DNA from: Candidatus Methanomethylophilaceae archaeon
Lineage (GTDB): Archaea > Thermoplasmatota > Thermoplasmata > Methanomassiliicoccales > Methanomethylophilaceae
Assembly (NCBI GenBank): GCA_017461225.1
Contig: JAFTYV010000053.1
Span: 1-57,027 of the forward strand
Reading direction: 5' to 3'
Length of the DNA: 57,027 nt
Part shown: positions 25,253 to 32,266 of the stretch, one piece after another
Layout of the letters: each line of letters starts with the position of its first letter
Numbering within the stretch: position 1 is the first letter of the stretch
Program-made: the position numbers and the translations under genes
Notes under the pieces: generated by a model
Seen by the model: only the letters and a program-made list of their open reading frames with translations
Database searches by the model: none
Told to the model about the DNA's origin: nothing

Positions 25253-26041
25253 TCACTTGAGTCCTACGATCCTTCCGTCGGGGAGGAGGTCCATCCTCAT
25301 CGCGGCGGGGACCTTGGGGAGTCCGGGCATGAGGGTGAGCGTACCGCAGATGGGGACGATGAATCCGGCTCCGGAGGAGAGCTGGACCTCCCTCACGTTG
25401 AGGATCCATCCCTTGGGCGCTCCCTTCTTCTTGGAGTCGTCGGTCAGGGACGCCTGGGTCTTGGCGATGCAGATGGGCAGGTTGCCGAAGCCGTCCGCCT
25501 CCATTCCGGCGATGGCCTTCTCCGCGACCGCGGAGAACGTGACGCCGTCGGCACCGTAGATCCTCTTGGCGATGGTCTCGATCTTGGACTTGATGGGGGA
25601 GTCGAGGTCGTAGAGGAACTTGAAGTCCGCCTTGTCGTTCTCGAGTGCGTCGATGACGGTCTCGGCGAGCTCGACAGCTCCCTCCCCGCCCTTGATGAAC
25701 GCGTCGGAGAACGCGACCCTGACGCCGATCTTCTCGCAGTGCTCGCGGACGAGCTTGATCTCCTCCTCGGAGTCGGATGCGAAGTGGTTGATGGAGACGA
25801 CGATGGGGACACCGTATCCGGACATGTTCTCGATGTGCTTGTCGAGGTTGCAGAATCCCTTCTCGAGGGTCTCGAGGGTGAGTGTGGACTCGTCGTCGAG
25901 GAGTCCGCCCCCGTGGGTCATGATGGCCCTGATGGATGCGACGATGACGACGCAGTCGGGTCTCATGCCGGACTGCCTGCACACGATGTCCATGAACTTC
26001 TCTCCACCGAGGTCGGATGCGAAACCGGCCTCCGTGACCAC
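25253..26041 (-). CDS. fhs: formate-tetrahydrofolate ligase, C-terminal part (after an in-frame TAA)
   Basis: 262 residues matching the C-terminal half of Fhs (VVTEAGFASDLGGEKF through GTLTLMPGLPKVPAA). It continues in the same frame directly after TAA at 26042-26044. In intact homologues the residue at this place is usually Tyr (ADYVVTEAGF), so a TAC or TAT to TAA change would explain it. GTG at 26041 could restart translation, with GGGGG six nt upstream. Sequence conservation is intact to the last codon, with none of the decay expected of an old pseudogene. It could be a two-polypeptide enzyme, a readthrough product, a recent nonsense mutation or a base-call error. Confidence 0.8.
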   Translation of the reverse strand: MVTEAGFASDLGGEKFMDIVCRQSGMRPDCVVIVASIRAIMTHGGGLLDDESTLTLETLEKGFCNLDKHIENMSGYGVPIVVSINHFASDSEEEIKLVREHCEKIGVRVAFSDAFIKGGEGAVELAETVIDALENDKADFKFLYDLDSPIKSKIETIAKRIYGADGVTFSAVAEKAIAGMEADGFGNLPICIAKTQASLTDDSKKKGAPKGWILNVREVQLSSGAGFIVPICGTLTLMPGLPKVPAAMRMDLLPDGRIVGLK

Positions 26042-26929
26042 TTAGTCCCCCAGCTTGAGCGCCGCCTTGGTGGCGATGATGCTGTTGGTTCCGTGCGCGA
26101 TGTTGGCGAAGGGGAATCCGTGGACGAACACGGGCTGTCCCTCGAGGGTCTGGACGAGGTTGGGGTTGACGGCGTCCTTGAGGAGGACCATCATCGCACC
26201 GACGCACTTCAGGTCGGCGACGGTGACGGGCTTGTTGTCGTAGGTGTATGCGACGACCATGCGCTCGAGCCTGGCGCGGAGGTCGTCACGGTCCTCGGAG
26301 AGCGCGAGGATGGCGGAGATCTCGGATGCGGAGGTGATGAGGAAACTCGCCTCGTGGGGGACTCCTCCGAGGATCCTGTCGCGGCCGAGACCGGTGACGA
26401 CGTTCCTGAGCTCACGGGCGTTGATGTCCATGGCCTTCTTCAGGACGATGCGGTTGGGGTCGATGTTGAGCGCGTTGTCCCTGACCAGCTCGTTGTCGAG
26501 GATGGCGGACAGGAGGTTGTGCGCCGCGGTGACGGCGTGGATGTCACCGGTGAAGTGGAGGTCGATGTCCCACATGGGGTACACCTGGGAGTATCCTCCG
26601 CCGGTGGCACCGCCCTTGATTCCGAAGGTGGGTCCGATGGAGGGTTCCCTGAGGGCACCGACGACGTTCTTGCCGAGGTGTCCGAGACCCTGGATGAGTC
26701 CGATGCTGGTGACGGTCTTACCCTCTCCGGCGGGGGTGGGTGTGATCGCCGTGACCATCACGAGCTTCCCGTTCTCCCTATCCTTGTACTTCTCGAGGGT
26801 CGCGACGGGGATCTTCGCGATGTGCTTTCCGTAGAAGCTGATGTCGTCCTCACTGAGGCCGAGGGATGCCGCGACCTCCTTGATGGGTTTGACGGTCGCT
26901 GACTCGGCTATTTCGATGTCGGTCATCAT
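26042..26929 (-). CDS. fhs: formate-tetrahydrofolate ligase, N-terminal part ending at an in-frame TAA
   Basis: 295 residues with the Fhs ATP-binding loop TPTPAGEGKTVTSIGL near 55 and EPSIGPTFGIKGGATGGGY near 95. The enzyme makes 10-formyl-tetrahydrofolate from formate, ATP and tetrahydrofolate, supplying one-carbon units for biosynthesis in archaea that lack a complete methyl branch. The chain stops after KLGD at TAA; with the downstream part the total is about 558 codons, the normal family length. ATG 26929 follows AGGTG, and a TTTATAAC TATA element lies at about 26953-26959. ATG 26926 is equally possible. Pyrrolysine cannot explain the gap because that residue uses TAG. Confidence 0.85.
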   Translation of the reverse strand: MMTDIEIAESATVKPIKEVAASLGLSEDDISFYGKHIAKIPVATLEKYKDRENGKLVMVTAITPTPAGEGKTVTSIGLIQGLGHLGKNVVGALREPSIGPTFGIKGGATGGGYSQVYPMWDIDLHFTGDIHAVTAAHNLLSAILDNELVRDNALNIDPNRIVLKKAMDINARELRNVVTGLGRDRILGGVPHEASFLITSASEISAILALSEDRDDLRARLERMVVAYTYDNKPVTVADLKCVGAMMVLLKDAVNPNLVQTLEGQPVFVHGFPFANIAHGTNSIIATKAALKLGD

Positions 26930-27084
26930 GGAACGCACCTAGACGGCCGAGGTTATAAACCCTACCATAGGGGCGATGGAAAACCTTAACCATCGGTTCC
27001 GCCTTCCAATCCGAAAACGGAGGGGGGATGGCGCACCGCCGATGCGGACCGCCCGTGGCACCTTCCTCCACACGAGGTCCTCCC

Positions 27085-27579
27085 ATGCATCATCTTTATA
27101 TATTCGACTTGGAGGGGACCCTCTTCAGATCGGAGTTCGTCAACGATTCCGAACCGTTCAGCTGGGATTCATGGAAGGTCCTCGAGAGACCGTTCCCGGA
27201 CACCGCGGAGACCCTCGCCCTGCTCAGGGACGCGGGGAACGCGATCTGCATCGCCACGAACGCGTCCGGCGTCCACACCAGGGAGCTCCTGGCCTCCCAC
27301 GGCGTCCTCGGACTGTTCGACGCCGTCGTCGGCCGCGAGGACGTCCGGAACGGCAAACCCGACCCCGAGATGCTGGAGATGTGCATGGGGCTCACGGGTT
27401 ACGCCCCCGGGGACACGGTCTTCATCGGCGACTCCCCCTCCGACATGCGGGCAGCGGCCTCCGCGGGCACCCGTTTCCTCCTGATCGACCGCGAGGGATC
27501 GACCGAACCGCCGTACGGAGAGCGCATACGGACCCTCGCCGAAGCGGTCGGATACGATTTTGAAGACCCTCGAAATTAA
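27085..27579 (+). CDS. HAD-superfamily phosphatase
   Basis: 164 residues. Motif I is FDLEGTLF (Asp nucleophile, but Glu in place of the usual second Asp), motif II ATNASG, motif III Lys in NGKPDPEM, motif IV FIGDSPSDMRAA. It resembles phosphoglycolate phosphatase-like enzymes with a small helical cap. The second Asp normally acts as general acid; the Glu may slow or alter the reaction. GAGGTCC precedes ATG 27085. Stands alone between fhs and the feo operon. Substrate not deducible. Confidence 0.85.
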   Translation: MHHLYIFDLEGTLFRSEFVNDSEPFSWDSWKVLERPFPDTAETLALLRDAGNAICIATNASGVHTRELLASHGVLGLFDAVVGREDVRNGKPDPEMLEMCMGLTGYAPGDTVFIGDSPSDMRAAASAGTRFLLIDREGSTEPPYGERIRTLAEAVGYDFEDPRN

Positions 27580-27611
27580 TTTAGGGGTAGCTAAACTTAA
27601 ATATGTTTAAG
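27580..27611. promoter_or_regulatory. two inverted repeats at the feo promoter, candidate iron-regulator sites
   Basis: TTTAG-GGGTAG-CTAAA (27580-27595) and CTTAAA-TATG-TTTAAG (27596-27611) lie back to back and cover the likely TATA region (AAATATG) upstream of ATG 27626. TTAG...CTAA half-sites resemble operators of DtxR/IdeR-family iron repressors. The regulator gene is not in the window. Confidence 0.55.
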
Positions 27612-27625
27612 CGTTCCTAAACCCC

Positions 27626-27937
27626 ATGAGTTCAAGTGCTGTGCATGAAACCGATTGCTGCGGAGACTGCAGCAACTGCATCAAATGCAGTGACAAGGGG
27701 GAGCATGCCCCCGGGGTTCCGATTTCCCTGGCCAGGGTCGGAGAACGGGGCACTGTCGTCAGGATTTCCGGAAGGGATGAGACCAAGAGGTTCCTGGCGG
27801 GACTCGGATTCACAACGGGTTCACAGGTATCCGTCGTGAGCCACGCGAACGGGAGCGTCATCCTCGAGATGAAGGGCTCCAGGATCGCGATAGACAGGCA
27901 CATGGCGTCCAAGATACTGTTCCACCCGGAGGGTTGA
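27626..27937 (+). CDS. feoA: FeoA-domain protein with Cys-rich N-terminus
   Basis: 103 residues. A cysteine-rich head (CCGDCSNCIKC at 11-21) precedes a FeoA SH3-like domain (SLARVGERGTVVRI, LAGLGFTTGSQVSV, GSRIAIDRHMASKILF). FeoA domains assist the FeoB ferrous iron permease. The Cys head is unusual and may sense or hold iron or an Fe-S cluster (inference). First gene of the feo operon; the next gene begins 4 bp after its stop. Confidence 0.9.
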   Translation: MSSSAVHETDCCGDCSNCIKCSDKGEHAPGVPISLARVGERGTVVRISGRDETKRFLAGLGFTTGSQVSVVSHANGSVILEMKGSRIAIDRHMASKILFHPEG

Positions 27938-27941
27938 TAGA

Positions 27942-28163
27942 ATGAAGACTTTGAAGGATGTCGAGTGCGGCAAGACGGCGAAGGTCGTCAAGCTGCACGG
28001 AGAGGGTGCCGTGAGGAGGCACATCATGGACATGGGTATCACGAAGGGTTGTGAGATCTACGTCCGCAAGGTGGCCCCCCTCGGAGACCCCATCGAGATC
28101 ACGGTTAGGGGCTACGAGCTTAGCCTCAGGAAGGCCGAGGCGGAGATGGTAGAGGTCGAATGA
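27942..28163 (+). CDS. feoA: FeoA protein
   Basis: 73-residue single FeoA domain (LKDVECGKTAKVVKLHGEGAVRRHIMDMGITKGCEIYVRK), the standard cytosolic partner of FeoB. It sits between the Cys-headed FeoA and FeoB. The stop is 76 bp before FeoB; the gap holds a long inverted repeat. Confidence 0.93.
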   Translation: MKTLKDVECGKTAKVVKLHGEGAVRRHIMDMGITKGCEIYVRKVAPLGDPIEITVRGYELSLRKAEAEMVEVE

Positions 28164-28185
28164 GCCTCTGACACTCCTGTGTTTT

Positions 28186-28225
28186 GGGATCCGAAGCCAC
28201 TGCGTCAGCGTGAGCTATGGATCCC
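28186..28225 (+). other. inverted repeat in the feoA-feoB gap
   Basis: GGGATCC (28186-28192) pairs with GGATCCC (28219-28225) around a 26-nt loop that can form an inner CAC-GTG stem. It ends directly before the feoB ribosome site (GGGAG), so it could tune feoB translation or be an mRNA processing site. No known riboswitch recognised. Confidence 0.35.
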
Positions 28226-28239
28226 GGGAGAACGATAAA

Positions 28240-30384
28240 ATGGAACTTAGAATCGCTTTGGCGGGCAACCCGAACTGCGGTAAGACGACCATGTTCAACA
28301 AGTTGACAGGATCGTCCCAGCGCGTCGGTAACTGGCCCGGAGTCACCATCGACAGGAAGAGCGGTAAGATCAAGGGCACGGACGCCGAACTCATCGACCT
28401 GCCCGGAATCTACTCCCTCTCCCCGTACTCACCCGAGGAGATAGTTTCCAGGAACTACCTCATCGACGAGAGGCCCGATGCCGTGATCAACATCGTGGAC
28501 GCGACCAACCTCGAGAGGAACCTGTTCCTCACGCTCCAGATCCTCGACACGGGGATCCCCACGGTCGTCGCCCTCAACATGATGGACACCGTCGAGAAAC
28601 TCGGCGACAAGATCGACGTCAAGAAGCTCTCCGAGGGGCTCGGATGCCCCGTCGTCCCCGTCTCCGCCCTCAAGGGCGATGGAGTGGACGACCTCGTCAA
28701 GACCGCCGTCGACGTCGCGGGCAACGGGAAGGCCCCCGTACCCGTGAAATTCGACCACAGGATCGAGGATGTCATATCCCACACCGAGAACGCCATCAGG
28801 GGCAACGTCCCCAACGAACTCATAAGATGGTACGCGGTGAAGATCCTCGAGAACGACGAGTGCGTCCTCGGACAGCACCCCGAGGTCAGGTCCTCGGTGT
28901 CCGGCCCCATCTCAGAGCTCGAGGAGGAGTACGACGACGACAGCGATGCCGTCATCGCCGACGCGAGGTACGGCACGATCGCCCAGATCGTCTCGTCCAG
29001 CGTCACCAAGGCCAAGAGGGACGAGAAGGGATCCCTCTCCGACAGGATCGACCGCGTGGTCACCCACAGGATCCTCGGACTGCCCATCTTCATATGCATC
29101 ATAGGTGCGATGTTCCTCGCCATCATAGGATACGGGGACATCACAGGTATCGGAACGTACTTCACCGACATGCTCAACGGCTACATCGGTGACGAACTCA
29201 TGCCCGCCGCGGAGCAGTGGTGCGCCGATAACGGTGTCAGCGACGTCCTCACCGGCCTGCTGGTCAACGGAATAATCGGCGGTGTGGGAGCCGTCATAGG
29301 GTTCCTGCCCCAGATGCTCGTCCTCTTCGTCGCGCTCTGCATCCTCGAGGACGTCGGATACATGGCGAGGGTCGCCTTCGTCATGGACCGTATCTTCAGG
29401 TACTTCGGACTCTCCGGGAAATCCTTCATCCCCGTGCTCGTCGGTACCGGATGCGGCATCCCCGGAATCATGGCCTCCAGGACCATCGAGAGCGAGAGGG
29501 ACAGGCGCATAACCGCCATGACCGTCACGTTCATCCCCTGCGGTGCCAAGCTGCCCGTCATCGCCATGATCGCCGGAGCCCTCTTCGGCGGCAACGGTAT
29601 GGTCGCGCTGTTCTCGTACCTCCTCGGTATCGTCTGCGTGCTCATATCCGGTATCATCCTCAAGAAGCTCAAGAGCCTCTCGGGAACCCCCGCGCCGTTC
29701 ATCATGGAGCTTCCCCCCTACCACATGCCCAGCTGGATCAACGTCCTCAAGGGGACCATCGACAGGGGATGGGCCTTCGTCAAGAAGGCGGGAACCATCA
29801 TCCTGCTCTCCTGCGTGATCCTCTGGTTCCTCATGTCGTTCAACACCAGCTTCGAGTTCATCGGAACCGATGCCACCACCGACTCCATCCTCCAGGTCAT
29901 CGGAGAGGCGATCTGCTTCGTCTTCCAGCCCCTCGGATGGGGTGACGACTGGCAGCTCACCGTCGGAACCATCACCGGACTCATCGCCAAGGAGAACATC
30001 GTCGGAACCTTCGGTGTCCTCTACGGTATCGAGGCCGGGGAGAACGGGGAGGGCCTCGAGGCCGTCCTCGCAGCCGCACTCACACCCGCCGCCGGTCTCG
30101 GCTTCCTCGCCTTCAACCTGATCTGCGCCCCCTGCTTCGCCGCCATCGGTGCGATGCACAGGGAGCTCGGAACCTGGAAGGCCACCGGCATCGCGGTCCT
30201 GTACCAGTGCCTGCTGGCATACGGTGTCGGAATGATCATCTACGCCGTCGGCAGCATCATCGCCGGAACCGAGATCCACATCGGCAGCATCATCGCGGCC
30301 TTCGTGATCCTCGCGATCCTGGTGTACCTGCTCGTGGCGAAGGACCCCTTCCGCCAGCTCGGTGACAGGGAGGCCGCGGCCTGA
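28240..30384 (+). CDS. feoB: ferrous iron transport protein B
   Basis: 714 residues. N-terminal cytosolic G domain with G1 GNPNCGKT at 8-15, G3 DLPG and G4 NMMD, followed by a GDI-like helical region, then two Gate domains and the FeoB core with about eight to ten membrane helices, including the conserved VGTGCGIPG and IPCGAKLPV segments. Transports Fe(II) across the membrane. GGGAG precedes ATG 28240. It overlaps the next gene by one base. Codon use and composition match the neighbours. Confidence 0.97.
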   Translation: MELRIALAGNPNCGKTTMFNKLTGSSQRVGNWPGVTIDRKSGKIKGTDAELIDLPGIYSLSPYSPEEIVSRNYLIDERPDAVINIVDATNLERNLFLTLQILDTGIPTVVALNMMDTVEKLGDKIDVKKLSEGLGCPVVPVSALKGDGVDDLVKTAVDVAGNGKAPVPVKFDHRIEDVISHTENAIRGNVPNELIRWYAVKILENDECVLGQHPEVRSSVSGPISELEEEYDDDSDAVIADARYGTIAQIVSSSVTKAKRDEKGSLSDRIDRVVTHRILGLPIFICIIGAMFLAIIGYGDITGIGTYFTDMLNGYIGDELMPAAEQWCADNGVSDVLTGLLVNGIIGGVGAVIGFLPQMLVLFVALCILEDVGYMARVAFVMDRIFRYFGLSGKSFIPVLVGTGCGIPGIMASRTIESERDRRITAMTVTFIPCGAKLPVIAMIAGALFGGNGMVALFSYLLGIVCVLISGIILKKLKSLSGTPAPFIMELPPYHMPSWINVLKGTIDRGWAFVKKAGTIILLSCVILWFLMSFNTSFEFIGTDATTDSILQVIGEAICFVFQPLGWGDDWQLTVGTITGLIAKENIVGTFGVLYGIEAGENGEGLEAVLAAALTPAAGLGFLAFNLICAPCFAAIGAMHRELGTWKATGIAVLYQCLLAYGVGMIIYAVGSIIAGTEIHIGSIIAAFVILAILVYLLVAKDPFRQLGDREAAA

Positions 30385-30605
30385 TGTCCGGGAACCTGCT
30401 CGTCGGCGGACTCATCGTCCTCCTGCTGGCACTTGCCGTGGCGACCATCGTCAGGGACAGGCGCAACGGCAAGGGGTGCTGCGGATGCAGCGGCTGCAAC
30501 GCATGCAAGTCGTGCGGCAACGGCGGCGACGAACAGAACGGATGTCCGAGGAGCAGCATCCCCGGCAACTGCGAGAACTGCGGTCGCTGCAAGAAGGAAG
30601 AATGA
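30384..30605 (+). CDS. FeoB-associated Cys-rich membrane peptide
   Basis: 73 residues: one membrane helix at 5-22 (LLVGGLIVLLLALAVATIV), then a basic stretch and a cysteine-rich tail (CCGCSGCNACKSCG ... CENCGRC). This is the architecture of FeoB-associated Cys-rich proteins, which occupy the FeoC position in many operons. Its ATG overlaps the feoB stop (TGATG), showing translational coupling. The tail may receive iron or protect FeoB (inference). Ended by the hairpin at 30613. Confidence 0.88.
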   Translation: MSGNLLVGGLIVLLLALAVATIVRDRRNGKGCCGCSGCNACKSCGNGGDEQNGCPRSSIPGNCENCGRCKKEE

Positions 30606-30612
30606 CACAACC

Positions 30613-30632
30613 GGGAGGGGACCTCCCCTCCC
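30613..30632 (+). terminator. hairpin terminator of the feo operon
   Basis: GGGAGGGG - ACCT - CCCCTCCC, an 8-bp perfect stem with a 4-nt loop, 8 nt after the last feo stop. The same stem occurs behind mtaB copy 1 at 41496. Confidence 0.7.
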
Positions 30633-30710
30633 CCAAACACCTTGGATTCTCACACCCGGACGACCGGGTACCCCCGTGGACGGTACATGTCCGCGGTTAG
30701 GTTAGAATAC

Positions 30711-30866
30711 ATGGAGACCGATACGGCCCCCATGAAGTACAGATGCTCCATGTGCGGTTATATCTACGACGAGGAGAAGGAGGGCGTCGCCTTCGCCGAC
30801 CTCCCCGATGACTGGATCTGCCCCGTTTGCGGGGAGCCCAAGTCCGAGTTCGTCGCCGTCGAGTGA
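30711..30866 (+). CDS. rubredoxin
   Basis: 51 residues with two CxxCG knuckles, [16 protein letters not shown] and [13 protein letters not shown], that bind one iron. Short rubredoxins of this type carry electrons to oxygen- or peroxide-detoxifying enzymes in anaerobes. ATG 30711 was chosen; ATG 30732 (MKYRC) would give the typical short N-terminus, and ATG 30687 a longer one. Its stop is one base from the convergent Sel1 stop. The partner oxidoreductase is not in the window. Confidence 0.92.
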   Translation: METDTAPMKYRCSMCGYIYDEEKEGVAFADLPDDWICPVCGEPKSEFVAVE

Positions 30867-30867
30867 C

Positions 30868-31797
30868 TCACGAACCGTCTATCCTGACGAACTGGGTGTT
30901 CTGCCTGCGGCGGATGTCCTGCACGATCTGCTGTGCCATGGTGTTCCCCGCGGCGGCCGCCCTTCCCAGGAACTCGAAACCCCTTCCGGCATCCTTCTCG
31001 GTCCCCAGACCCTCCATGTACATCCTCCCGACCATGAACAGCGCGTCACCGTCCCCGGTCTCCGCGACCTCGGAGTAAAGGTCGAACGCACGGTCCAGGT
31101 CCTTCTCGACACCTTCGCCCTCGTAGTACATCGTGGCGAGGTTGAACTTCGCGGGGGCGAAGCCGTTGGACGCGGCCTGGTCGTACCACTGGGCGGCCAT
31201 GACCGCACCGCCGGGGACGACGCCCTCGGCGGTCAGCGAGGCCATCTTGAACTGGGACTCCGGGACACCGGCCATGGCGGAGATGCGGAACATCCTGACG
31301 GCCTCGTCCATGTCCCTCTCGGTGCCGACGCCCTCGGCGCACATGTACCCGACCTTGAACATCGACAGCGGATCGCCCGCGTCGGCGGCCTTCCTGTACC
31401 ATCCGTAGGCCGCGACCGGATCCTGGGCGGTGCCGTACCCGTACATGTATATACCGGCGATCTCGGGGAACGCCTCCGGCATGCCCGCCTCGGCGGCACG
31501 CTCGAACCACATCTTCGCACCCTCCGGGTCCTCGGGCGTCCCGTACGCACCGGTGCACACGGACCCCAGCCTGAACATGGACGGGGGGTGGCCGGCCTCC
31601 GCCGCCACCGTGTAGAGCTCCACCGCCCCGGCGACGTCCTGCGGGACCCCGACGCCGTTGAGCATCATCTCGGCCAGGCCGAAGTACCCGTTGGGCGAAC
31701 CGGCCTCCGCCGCCTGCCTGAACAACTCCGCCGACCTGGCGGGGTCGGTGCCGTAAGACTGAACTGCCTGCTCACATAGTTCCATTGGGTCCTGCAT
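30868..31797 (-). CDS. Sel1-repeat protein
   Basis: 309 residues with about seven Sel1-like repeats. The start ATG 31797 lies about 27 nt behind a TTATAAG TATA box (31822-31828), so it is leaderless; in-frame ATGs at 31809 and 31833 are too close to or beyond that element. Convergent with rubredoxin and divergent from a small membrane protein. Fifth Sel1 gene of the window and not adjacent to the others. Confidence 0.88.
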   Translation of the reverse strand: MQDPMELCEQAVQSYGTDPARSAELFRQAAEAGSPNGYFGLAEMMLNGVGVPQDVAGAVELYTVAAEAGHPPSMFRLGSVCTGAYGTPEDPEGAKMWFERAAEAGMPEAFPEIAGIYMYGYGTAQDPVAAYGWYRKAADAGDPLSMFKVGYMCAEGVGTERDMDEAVRMFRISAMAGVPESQFKMASLTAEGVVPGGAVMAAQWYDQAASNGFAPAKFNLATMYYEGEGVEKDLDRAFDLYSEVAETGDGDALFMVGRMYMEGLGTEKDAGRGFEFLGRAAAAGNTMAQQIVQDIRRRQNTQFVRIDGS

Positions 31798-31864
31798 GGG
31801 TGCCCGCATCCACCCCATGGCACTTATAACCAAGGTTCAAGAACCATGACGGGCATCCGCACCC

Positions 31865-32047
31865 ATGGAGAAGAGACCGCTCGTGACAACGATGGTCGTG
31901 TTCGCCGCACTGCTGATGGTCATGTCCTTCGCGATAGTGGCGTTCCCGCAGCACATCGAGATCCTCGCGGTGGTGTCCGCGGTCGTGGCGGTGGCGGCGA
32001 TAGCCGTCCTCGTCGTCATGTTCATCAGGCTCCGCCGTTCGGTGTGA
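31865..32047 (+). CDS. small two-helix membrane protein
   Basis: 60 residues, two hydrophobic helices (VTTMVVFAALLMVMSFAIVAF and ILAVVSAVVAVAAIAVLVVMFI) with basic ends (MEKRP, RLRRSV). Not recognised. Lies between the Sel1 gene and the chaperone operon in the orientation of the latter, about 220 bp before it. A TTATAAC element at 31824-31830 is placed to serve either strand. Function unknown. Confidence 0.55.
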   Translation: MEKRPLVTTMVVFAALLMVMSFAIVAFPQHIEILAVVSAVVAVAAIAVLVVMFIRLRRSV

Positions 32048-32084
32048 GCCCCGCGGACACCACAAACCACCTTCCCCCCGTTTC

Positions 32085-32215
32085 TACGAAAAACGTAATC
32101 CACCTGCACGCGGAATCCCCCGTCGCGCCATGCGACAGACGTCTGCGGATTTCGTAGACGGGATTTCCGTACCGTCTCCGGGGATGCGGGCATCCCGGGA
32201 AATACGATTTTCGTA
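32085..32215. promoter_or_regulatory. leader region of the chaperone operon with several inverted repeats
   Basis: Within the 219-bp gap ahead of the Hsp70-vWA gene: TACG-AAAAA-CGTA at 32085-32097, TTTCGTAGA around 32150-32157, ACGG-GATTT-CCGT at 32158-32170, hairpin GGGATGC-GG-GCATCCC at 32181-32196, and TACGA-TTT-TCGTA at 32203-32215. A TATA-like TATTAAATA follows at 32229-32237. Repeated TACGA/TCGTA half-sites look like operators; the GC-rich hairpin may end the upstream transcript. Confidence 0.5.
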
Positions 32216-32266
32216 GGACAGTATTATCTATTAAATACGCGCAAAACATTACACGCACGATGGGAT

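Noticed and set aside
26042-26044. Pyrrolysine codon inside fhs
   Set aside because: The codon is TAA, whereas pyrrolysine is read at TAG, and homologues carry Tyr at this place.
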